A DNA stretch of 64,000 bases from Rallus limicola. Taxonomy: Eukaryota; Chordata; Aves; Gruiformes; Rallidae. The position numbers and the translations under genes were made by a program. Positions 40,501 to 52,500 of the stretch are shown here, piece after piece. How positions within the stretch are numbered: position 1 is the first letter of the stretch; each line of letters starts with the position of its first letter. The stretch covers positions 868,001 to 932,000 of the forward strand of contig JAKCOZ010000032.1 of NCBI GenBank assembly GCA_022605955.1, written 5' to 3'. The notes below the pieces were generated by a model that searched no databases, had not been told where the DNA came from, and worked only from the letters and a program-made list of their open reading frames with translations.

Positions 40501-43500
40501 TTCTTGTCATGTCTGCTCTTTGGGGTTGGCTTTTCTGCCTCTTTAAGGGTACAGTGCTGAACTGCCTTGTGCATTCCCTTACACAAAGAGCTGCTTTGGG
40601 AATAAGCAGTGCATTTAGGAGATGATGTGCAGCTAGTATTGACAATGCAGAAAGGAATTGCATAGTTCTCAGTATGGAAGTAGTGACTTGTTCATATGAG
40701 AAAAAGGTTGTTGTCTGAAATGAAAATAAGGCTGTGAAGTGCAGTTGCTTTCTTGTTCTCTAAGTGATGCTTCTTTGAAATAAACTGACAGAAGTAATGG
40801 ATGGGATACAAAGGGAATATGGGGCTGAGAAGCTCTCAATGCAGACTCCTGGTTACAACAATAGGTAGAAGTCCAGTAGAAGGACATAAAATATGCTCCA
40901 GTTCTTCTTGAATGTGATTCCCAGCTGAAGAACAAGCATTCCTAATGTGCTCTGCAAGTCAAATTAGCAGCAGATTTAATGTTAAATTTGTATCATACAA
41001 GCTGGTGTGATTTAGTGGGGTGGTTTTTAGGTGGTACTTTTGTGAAAAACTATTTTCTTTAAGTCTTAGCTAAATACTCACCTGCATAATTTTTTGCAGG
41101 CCTTCTAGGTCCAACTGCGCTGTCAGTCAACACTTCAACTACTCCAAACTCCCTGCTGAATGCCCTTAATAGCTCTGTGAGTCCCTTGCAGAGTCCAAAT
41201 TCAGGCACACCTAGTCCCACGTTATGGGCAACGTCTCTTGCTAACACAAATGCCACAGGTTGGTAGAAATTCCATGAACAAGTGAACTCATAAATAGGTA
41301 ACTCAGTAATTTGAATGAGAGCTGAAAATCCAGAATCATTCATTCTTTAGAAGCTTAATTCTTAAGTTTATGCTAACACAGATGAATAAACATCCAGTTC
41401 AATGTGACATGCTGTCACATGCAGTGTTTTAATGTTTCTCTAGGAAACTGTATTACTCTACAGAGAGATGGTCAGGTAAAGCATTATGGTTTTGGTGTGC
41501 AGTTCTGATGGAAACATATTTAATGATACATCAAAGCTATTAGGGATTTATATAGAAGTACTATAATGCCTAAGAAAGTTCAATGAGAACCTTAATCAGA
41601 ACATGACCAAATGTTGTTACAGGTTTTTCTACCATTCCACATCTAATGATACCATCTACTGCCCAAGCAACCTTAACTAGCATTCTGTTGTCGGGAGTAC
41701 CTAATTACAGTCAGAACACTCCGTCTCCACCACCAGGCTTGACTCCTGTTGAAGTCCACGTCAACGGCATGCAACCAGAGAGTAAAAAAGGCTCGCCTTC
41801 TTTAAATGGTCATGTAAAGGTAAGTGGCATTATCTCTGGAGAACCAGATCTGCTTGTAATAGACCTCTACTCAGAAAAGATAAGAGGAAGCTAGTTACAG
41901 TAATAGATTCTTAAAGCTGCTGTGTTTAGAAATAGAATGGCAGTGTCTTCAAAATATGACTTCAAGATTGAAAAATAGCATGTTCAAACCTGTTGTCCTG
42001 TATCAGGAATGAATTTCTTGCTCTCCTGCACAGACAGAACAGGGAAATGCTTTCAATGTTTCCTTAAGCACAGTAATTACTTCAGTGATTTTATTTTTTT
42101 TTAAAATCTTTTCAGACCTCAAGCATCAAGTATGCTGCGCTGTCTGCCGCATCGCTGGGAGAGAACGTGTTGAGCACAAACCATAGTGATCCGGTCAGAC
42201 AAACAAGTACTCACAGTGCCTCAGAACAAGTAGCTGCCAAGGCAAATACTGCAGAAGGTAAGATTCTGACACTCATTCTTTTGCCCCAGCAGTGTTTGTA
42301 CTGTCTACGTACAGTTCATAAACCAAAAACGTAAATATGTTGCCTGCTGCAATGGTTTTGCAGCCTCAAAGGAAAACATCACTGCATCTCTCAGCTCTGC
42401 TGTCAAAGTCAGTCCATAGAAGCTGTGGTATCTGATCTGTGCTGTTCATAGAAATACCTTAAGTCAACACAAACGTGCTTGTGATGCTTTATTTGTTCAC
42501 TAAGAGCAGAGGGAAATAAGCTATGAAATTTTTAGTATGTTTGCAGCAGCTTACCTTCATTGCTTAAAATGCACTCTGCTGGTTTAAATGAGGTGGTATT
42601 CCTGTTTTTTAATGAAAGGAAATAAATAATCTCCTTTGAGAGAGTGTATTGCAGAAAACTATGTGTAGATCAAACCTCAACGATGTTGGGAAACAGAGTT
42701 TATTTGTATGCTTTATAACAATAATTCAGGTTGGCTGCCTTTCAGGAGCTAAATGAACTAATGACCTCTTCCTGTCGCTCTTGGAGAGGGAAAGTCACTT
42801 CCACTTCAGAAAATGTGTAAAGACCTTGTTCCCCTTGCGAATACTGAAGAACAGGGAAATGTTCTTTTATTAAGGCTTGTGTTCATTTGAAATGCTGATT
42901 TGAATACAAGTTACACTGCCCAGTTTAGATGATAAATATTTGTAAAAACTCCTTCTAAAGATATTTGAACATTAAGTGGGGAGCTGTTTGTTATTCCAGC
43001 ACAAGTTATCTGAGCCACCTGCAAGGTTTATTAAAAGTGGATGCAAAATCCACTTTAAAATAATTAGTCACTTCTGATTTAATATGAATCACAATTATTT
43101 AATTTTTTTCCCAAGTGTGTATATTATTCATATGAATGCTGACACTTTTTTGTGCAGTTGAACTTAGATTTCTGAGTTCTTAACCTTGACCAAGTTAGTA
43201 TTCCCTGAAGACTAGAATAATTCTGTGAGGAGGAAGAGCAGGTTTTGTTCCACAGCTGTCAATCCTTTGGGAAGCTCACTAGAACATAAGAAGGCTTTTG
43301 TTCAACTCGTCATTGGTCTTGTAGGTTGCAATGATGCTTTTGTAGAAGTGGGCATGCCAAGAAGTCCGTCCCATTCAGCAAACACCAGCGATCTGAAGCA
43401 GATGATGAGCTCTTCTAAACAAGCCTGTGCTAAGAGGCAAACTGTTGAATTACTTCAAGGCACCAAAAACTCTCACTTGCAGTAAGTTAAATGTGCAATT

Positions 43501-46500
43501 ACAGATTAACAGAACTTCCTCCATGCAAAAATGCTTCGATGTTTTTCTATGTGGAAGGTGTGATGCAGTCAGACTGAAAGAGCTGATTTAAATTGGACCT
43601 GATTATATTTTTAATTGCTTTGGGCATTAATATACCCTCCAGTTTGTCTGAAAATTACAAACTCTGAATATTTTTCTTGTATATTTGAAGTATTTCAATT
43701 TGGTTTGAACAAAATAAATGCCTGCCTTTCTCCCACAAGAGTGGGGTTTTTTTTCAGAGGAACTTTCTTACCTATTTCTAAAGATATGTGTTTTCACTTT
43801 CCTTTTTTATTGATTACTTTGAGATCAATTCCTGACTGGCCTTTTTCCTTTCCTGTGTGCTTGAGGTTGTTTTCTTCTTAGAAGACTGGTACTCAGTACA
43901 TAGCAGCGTGTTCTCAAATACATGTCTTGTTGATTTTTTTTGTTCGGTTGTTTTAATGAGCCAGCAGTGGGAAAGGCTCTTCTGAGTCATAATATGTTTT
44001 GGCAACGCAGATTTTTGTGCTTAATGCAATGTTTTGGCCTATCTATTTTAAGTAGTGTTTTCACTAGTCCCTTTTGGAGCTGTTTATCATTGCTCTTTTC
44101 AGATGCATGTTCTCCTACCTCATTTATTTACACTGTTAAAGCTATAACATGTCTTTCATTAATTCTGCTCTCATAGCTGAGAAATCCAAGGATTCTTTTA
44201 ACTGGTCTCAGTTGTTTGTATGTCACTCAATTGTTTGTCTGTCTTGTTCTTATTGTTGAGGATGTAGTGCTCATAGTTTCCTTAGGGCATTTTTCTGGGG
44301 TAGTCCACTGCATGGTCACTTTGGGGTGAGTGTTTAGATTCCTCAGGGTAGGTAGAAGATCTCACTGATCAGAAAGAGTCACATTAAGACATGCTTTGAT
44401 GTGTAGGACTGCAGTTACAGAAGCAAGACAGACCCATGTAAACAGACCCTTGGTCTCCATTGTGCATCTCCCTACTGTCAGCCTGTTGAACTGCTGAGCT
44501 GCTGGCTTGAGCGAGTTACGTGTGAGAATTCCTGATACCAGACAGCTCAATCTGAATCTCTGAGCTATGCCTCAAGCCAAGGAAAGCTAAAAATGCCCAG
44601 ATGCCTGTGTACTGGTGGTTCTTCAATTTTGCTGCCAGTTTTCTCAGGGTAAAAATTACCAAGACCACGTTGAATACTTGCTGCTTGTGGAAGAAGGCAG
44701 CTGATGTTAATACTGACTCTGTTCCCACAGTACAGCAGAGAGGCTGCTCTCAGAGGCAGAGTTAAGTGCTTCCGAAAGTCCCATGGCTGATAAAAAGGCT
44801 CCTGGTAGTGAACGGGCAGCAGAGCGAGCAGCGGCTGCCCAGCAGAACTCTGAAAGAGCACGTCTGGCCCCGCAGCCGTCCTACGTAAACATGCAGGTAC
44901 GTGTCCCTGGATAAACCCAAACCAAGGGCAAACCTTGGCAACTACAGAGTGAAATTACACCGAGTGAGTGGGGAGGTGACTGCTGACTAGCAGAGTGACG
45001 TGCCGGTGCTTTTGCAGTAAAAGTGTTTCCCAGCCTAGTGAACTCTTTGAGATAGAGTGGGCTGCCAGCTAGGAGTCTTGAAAACAAGAGCCCTTATGCT
45101 TCTGTTGAGTAAGAATGTAAAGAGGAAATAAATTGCATGGCTGTATTAGCCTACACAAGCATCATTTGGGCATAAGCCCCCTGATCTTCTATTGTTGCTT
45201 TGAGAAGAGAGGCTTAGAGATACCAGAGAGATTTGACAGCTTTCTGTATTCTGTCTCAGCACAATTTTTTCCCATAGCTTCAGGCCCATATGCATATGGG
45301 GGGATGTGCTAAGCAACTATACACCGGGTTTGCTTTACAAATATGGATTTGTACATATACTCGTGGGCTTTTTCCTTGTAGTGTTCCTCCTTGGATAACT
45401 ACAGCCTACTATTATACTATAAACTGTTTCCATGTTACTTGTACATCTCCCCAAAGAGAGAGACTCCTTTTTTTTGTCCAAGTGTAGTAACAGAGTTGTT
45501 TTCCATGTAGGTCTGTCACTGTGGGCGTAACTAAACCACACATGGTTACAGAACAAGCGTAGGGTTAGTGTTTTGCAGCCCTTTTCCTTATCAGAGCTCT
45601 ACTTATTTCCAGTAGTGAATATAACACTTCATGCTCAATGCTGCACTCTTGCAGGTCTGTGTGTATGTTTAGATTTGCTAATCCATAATTCAAAGAAGTG
45701 TAACTGATTTAACCCAGGCTATTTAAACTCCAAATCCTCTGTACTCACACGTAGTGCAAATGCAGGTTGGCTTATTTAATTATCTCAAAACTTAGGTTAT
45801 TTTTCTTTCAGTAGATGAGAAGTAAATGTGAAAGGCAGCAGCTTTAGATACCTCAGTTACTTTTAATAATCTAAAGTAGGTACTTTCTTTTTGGTACTGT
45901 TAAGAACAGGTGATTTAAGGGAGGGAAACTATGCTTAAAAAAAGTCTTATTAAAAAATTGTCTAAAGTTTATAACTACCTGATACCCATTAGAGTGAGGT
46001 TGCATCAGTGTTTATGTAAAATAATCCCTGTTATCTATGTTTGAGTGAATACTTCGACTCTTAATTACACTGGACTACATTCAAATTACTGTGTGCTACT
46101 TGAAGTTTCTCCTAGGTGTATCCACTAGCCACTTTGTTGTTGCAAAGAGCTGAATGCTAGATTGACCTCTAGTTAAAATGGCAGTTAAACTATCTTCTTG
46201 TTTAATTTTTAGGCATTTGATTATGAACAGAAGAAACTACTGGCAACCAAAGGTATGTGGATAAACAATGACTTTTGAAAAGTTTGTTAGCTCACGGATG
46301 AAAGACGTTTCTGAAGTCTCCATTTTGATTTTTAATCAAACTTAAAGCTGGGAGTGAAACAGTTGTATGGTAGTTTTTGTGTTCAAAAATCGTAATGCCA
46401 CCACGGTATAAAATGCAGCATAAACAACTTGCAGATGGGATTTCTCTGTGTGAGTGTTTCTCTGTGCAAATTATTGATGTTGTTTTCAGACACTTCATAC

Positions 46501-49500
46501 TTGTAGTACTTGATTTTATTTGGTTGCGGATTAAACTTTAAGATGCTTGTCAGATTGGCAAAGTTGCTCCTTATTTCAGGGATAAACTAAGTCACAAAAC
46601 TGATAAGCGATCTTTGACCTTCAAACATTCCCCACACCAGAAAAACCCCAAACCCCCTTCTCTTTGAAACAGATATCATTCTGTCTTTGTATTTTTTTTC
46701 AGCTATGTTAAAGAAGCCAGTTGTAACAGAAGTGAGAACTCCAACAAATACGTGGAGTGGTTTGGGGTTCTCTAAATCTATGCCTGCAGAAACTATCAAG
46801 GAACTAAGAAGAGCGAATCATGTATCGTACAAGCCATCTATGACAACTACATACGAGGTATAAAAAACTGATTTGTAGTAAATGAGATGGTTGTTTCTTT
46901 TGGAAATGTTTATAACTTTTATAAAAAGTCTTGCGGGTAGGCTTTTTTGCTTCCCTCTTATAGTTGTCATTTTTTTATTGTGAGAAATATTTCTTACATA
47001 AATTAAGGCATATGGAATACATTCAGCCCTCCACACAAAGCTATATTTGCTTTATAAATCTTACTCTAGCTTTATGTAAGTCTGCTCCTGAAAATATATT
47101 TGTTTAAGGGAACTTAAAACAGCTTATAGGACCAAATGTCTCAATAGTTGTCAACAAGTGGTAGATATTTCCAAACCTAATTAAAACAGTCTGTATGTAA
47201 CACACAAACTATATAATATAAATCATTGCTTGGTGGAGCAGAATGTTAGGACAAGAAATGGCTGCAGCTCATCTCCTGGTGACAAAGCTGTAGGACTGGG
47301 AGAGGTTGCCCAAGGAGAGGGCAGCCATAGGATCCAGCAAGCCTCTTTGGAGTCCCACCATGGGAATTTTGCAAGGAATTGATGTCCTTTTGTTTTCAAA
47401 GGCATTCTCAAATTGCTTTTTAGAGTGCTTCCTTGCTGTAATCTTTCCCAGCTTCCACAGGGACACCTTTTCCTTTATTTCTGTCCTACTTCTATAAAAC
47501 ATAAATGTTGTCTTTCATTAGGACTGGGACTTCCTACAGTTTTTCTCCAGGATATCCTTATCTTTCAATGCAAAAGCAAAATTCAACAATGGTAAAAATG
47601 TACCTTGCTGTTCCACGCTTCCTTTGTGAATTTTCTGTGCAGGCTTTAAGTCTCAAAGCAGGCTGCTCAGTCTAACCAGGATCGCTGTGTCGTAGTCGCT
47701 CAGAGTCTGCCCATGTGCAAACCACAGGCTTAGCTCTTTCCTGTGGAATGACAGCATGTTAGGATTCCTTTTTCCATTGTTTGGTATGAGCTATATGGAA
47801 ACATCTGGGGAAGCTAAAAATCTTGGGATTCCTTGTTATACCCCTTCTGTTTAGCAGTCTTCACCATCCTTTGTATTAGAGGCAGTACACGCGCTACATG
47901 TGCGTGTTTGAGCCATGTGCTGAAATCTTCCAACAGATGTACTGGTATTCTAGTTGGATGTCTGGGAAGCTAATTTGTAAAATAAGCTCACCAAATGTAT
48001 TTCATCTTCACTGTGATATCTTACTTTGCATTCAGTTTCCCAGAAACACTGGATGATGTGTTTTGCTTCATAACTCTGTCGTATTGCTGTGACCTAAGCT
48101 AATGTGGGGGCTCTGTCTCATCTTGCTCTTCTATAATGCTTGAAGAAAGCCAGGAATTGACTTCATTTGTTGAGCCCTATTAACCATATTTAACCTTCCT
48201 GGTTTTTGCCATTGGCATGGAGCTTCTGCCTCTTTGGTGGTGTCAATTTTCCCAAGCAGTGGAAACGACTGCTGCCTCCTTGGTTATGCTTTTCAACTGG
48301 GAAGCGATGCAAGCATGTAGAATAAAAATGGTCATTAGCTTCCACAATTTCTGTTTCACCTAAGTGTTGGGGTATTAATAACATCCATCTCTACCCAATC
48401 CCTTAGTTAACTGCTGCTTTCAGGGCATGCTGCTGCCTTATTTTGGAGCGTTGTGATCCATAGTGATGGAAGTTGACAATTAGCACTTTACAGGAGTATG
48501 AAAATCTGCCCAAAAGGCGAATTCACAAACCATCACAGAATTGTTGTATTCTACACAATGTGGTTGTCAAGTGTTGTGTACTTGACCGACTTACCTTCAG
48601 GTAGATGTTCTGTTATATTCCCTTCCCCAAGGCTGGCTTGTCAAGAACTTGTGTGGGAATGTGATGCCATGGAACATTTGGGAAGCAAACTTGGAAATAG
48701 CAAAACATTTATTTTGAAGCAAGGTCTTTAAAGAAATTCTGCTTAAAATCTGTGAACTTCATATGTTTTAAACACGCCTGGTGGGTTTGTGTCTGGTTAG
48801 CAATATTTGTGTATCGATCAACTGCCAAAAGGATGTTTGTAGACGTTAAAAGCTGTTTGTTTGTACTTTAACAGAGCTGCTTCAAAGAAAACATCTGAGT
48901 CGCAGTGAAGCTTTTGACCAAATTTCTCTGTGTGATTTGTAGGGTTCATCGATGTCTTTGTCACGGTCCAACAGTCGGGAGCACCTGGGAAGTGGCAGTG
49001 AATCTGATAACTGGAGAGACCGTAATGGGCTTGGACCCACAGCTCATGAATTTGTCTCCTCAATTGGAAGCCCCAAGAGGAAACAAAATAAATCAGGTTG
49101 TTAATTTCTCAAGATTTTTTTAAAAATTAAAAATTATATATCGATTAATATTTTAATATATTTTCATGTATCACTAGGGATCTAAGTTACCAGCACCTGT
49201 ATATTGAACTTTTTAACAAATTGAAAAGTGAAAGCATATGCAAGCCTGTGTAATATGATATACAAATAACGGTCTGAAAGGAAAACTTATAAGGAAATTT
49301 AAGTGTAAGGTATTCCCGCTGTCCTGAAAGGCACTTTCCAGGAAGTTCTGAAAATGGACCTATATACATGAGCTTCCTGCCAGGGTCAAACCACCACACT
49401 AGATTGCTACTGTTCTGCGCTGTTATTGATGCAACAGCCTGGTCTTCACTGGGCTGGTGTAGAAGTCTCACTCTGTGCTGATACTGAGTTTTAAAGCATG

Positions 49501-52500
49501 AGTCTATGGTGCTAAAATAAGACCGTCTGTATGTTTGGCATGGCTGAGCATGAGATTTTTCAACACTGGTTTTATGTGGCTACAGGCAGTAAATTTTGTA
49601 ATTCCTTTTAAATTTAATTTTTCTTCGAAATCTAATTTCATTTTTTTAATAACTTAGTATCTGCCTTTCTGAAAGAGTGAACAATGGAGGCAGGTAATAC
49701 TGGTCCATGCTAATTAACTGCATGATGGGGAAATAACTACTCTGTCAGTTTCTACTTTTTTTGTTGCATTTTTTCTTGCAAAGGTGAATAAAGCCTAAAT
49801 CCCAGAAAAACTGCCAGAGTACACAGATAGTAAAAGTTGGACACCCTAAGAAAGGACAGCTTCAATTAGAGATAATATTAATGGTTGGTACACTGTTAAC
49901 TATTCATGATTTTTAAAAGCACGTTAGTTCAGCTGTAGTTGAAGTACTCACAGAACAGAAGTGATGAACAGTTTATCTTTGAATTCAAGCAGTGTTGGAG
50001 GTTGTAGAGACGTGGGAGATGACCTCTTCAGCCAGGTGACAGGAGATAGGAAAAGGGGAGATGGGCTCAAGCTGCACCAGGGCAGGGTCAGATCAGGTGC
50101 TAGGAAAAAGTTCTTCACTGAAAGAGTTGTCAGGGCCTGGAACAGGCTGCCCAGGGAAGGGTTTGAGTCACCAACCCTGGATGTGTTTAAAAAAGGGGTA
50201 GATGAGGTACTTACGGATATGGTTTAGCATAGGACAGGAACAGTTGGAGTCAATGATCTTAAAGGTCTTTTCCAACCTTGTGACTTTGTGATGTTTCCAG
50301 GTTAACTGGACAAAAAGTTGGAAGGTCTAGATTAATCAAACTAAAGAAGGATTAAAAACGTATTTGCATTAGAAGCATTTGGGATCAATTTTCTTCTAAC
50401 TAGTTTTTGTCCAAAAAACAAAGGATGTAGCACAGCTAGTTGTGAGAAATGGCAGTTTTCATGTCTGACTGGCATTCTGAAGCGGAGGCCGCAGCAGAAG
50501 TGTCTGGGGCAATCTTCATTTTACTCACCTCAGAAAGTATCCTGTACCTCCTGCAAGCTTCTTGCGCGTATTTGCTGTTGTTCTTTCTTTCCTGTGTCTG
50601 TAGCAGGGGAGGGAGTGCTCCCTGTGCCCCGATTTACACAAACACCTGGCGCACTCCCTGGGAGCTATCCTGTTGTTGTGCCACATGAGGAAAAATACTC
50701 ATGATCTATGTGATTGCCTGCTACTAGTACGTGTACACAGAGGAAAGGGATCACACTGCTAAATCAGTTTCCTTTGAGTTTTTAAGAGCCTCACCCTGGA
50801 AACTTTTTCTTTAAAGATACACCCTTCAGAAACAACCTATCACTGCATGGGGACTGAATTTCCGGTGTTGTTCCTTTTAAAGCTATTGTGTTTATTTTTT
50901 GTAGGGGGTACTTAAGTAATAGCCAAATTGTGTGGTTACAATGTAGTTCCTTTCCCAGAAGTTGCTCCAGCATGGTTTTCTCCCCAACCAAACCAAAAAA
51001 GACTGATTGCATTTGCGTGCAATGGCATCTTCCAAAACATTCGCTGGGAGGGGTGGAAAAAAGGAGAGGATTTAGGAGGAGGAAAAGCAACAGAGTCTCG
51101 AAGCACTTTCCCCTGTATGAGTTCCTGACTTCTATCCGTGTGGCAATTCACATAATGTGATTTTTATTGCTTAAAAGATTTACCCACATATCTCTCTAGA
51201 AAACAAAACCTGGGACTTAATTAATAAAACAAAATAGCTTTATGCTGTTCAGCCTCTCAGAATATTTTGTTAATTTAATGATCTAATTCAATACGATGCT
51301 GACATGACAGAAAACTGTGTGCTTCTGTGGTGTGACTAAAGAGCGTGCTTCTTGCCTTTCAGCTGAACACTATCTCAGCAGCAGTAATTACATGGACTGC
51401 ATTTCCTCGCTGACAGGAAGCAATGGCTGTAACCTCAACAGTTTGTTTAAGGGATCTGATCTGCCCGAGCTGTTCAGCAAACTTGGTTTGGGCAAATACA
51501 CGGATGTATTCCAACAGCAAGAGGTTAGTATTCCTTTGAAAGACATGTTGGGCATTCAGCATGCTTTCCTGCAGCAGTGGTTCTGTCTCTTGGCCAAAGC
51601 CACAAAGAAGTCTCCTGACTTTGACAGGATGTTGATGGGCAGTTCTTTGAAAGCTGTATCATTCCCTTTCCAGATAACATTCATGCCCAGGCTCACTATT
51701 TTGTCCCACACCTTTGATTTATACTTAAAGAATTAAGCAAGGAGGCTTTTGAGGTGGTGAGGCTGTTTTTTTATTCATAAAGTTGAAACTCTGGTTCCTG
51801 CTTTAAACTAGGATGGTACCTAGAATTACACCTGTAATAGACTGATAGTGGGGTTTTGCATGGATTGTCACGTTGTTAAGAGAGCTCTGTATGTGTTTGT
51901 GAGAAACAAACTCTTGAGAGGACCTTCCGGTCACGTTGTGCAAGCTGCTCTGCTGTGCCAATATTGAGCTCTGGATTTGTTTCTGAGAGAGGAAAACTGT
52001 GCACATACTGGGGACACATTCAAGTGTGAACTGCTATTCCAGGGGTAGACATGATGCAAATTTGTACCTTTTTCCTGTGTGCAGAGTCACTCGGATGTGA
52101 ATCCACTGAAGTGTGGTGCTGCCACCTCAGCCTGGAGGCAGCTTGATCTGTTGTGTTTCCTACCAGTGTTTCTTGTCTCTCTGATTGTGCTGTGTAAGTG
52201 CAGCAGGGGAAAGATTCCTGTGCAGTACTGCATGGAAGTGCTTGGGAATTGCTTGTGTGTGAGCTAATGAACTTTTTTTGGATGCAAAGCACTGGCAGTA
52301 GTGGGATCCTTTTCTGTTAACTTAGCCACTTGCTATGCCTGAAAAGGAGAGATGGTAGCCTTGATCTCTAACACTAAAGCTGTCTTTGGTTTGACAGGTG
52401 GGGCTTTGTGTGTTGGGGTGTTTTTTTCCACCTCAAGAGTTGCTGATTAAGTTGCTGATTAAGCCAACTGGTTTGGCCAGAGGGAAAACTAAATCATTTT

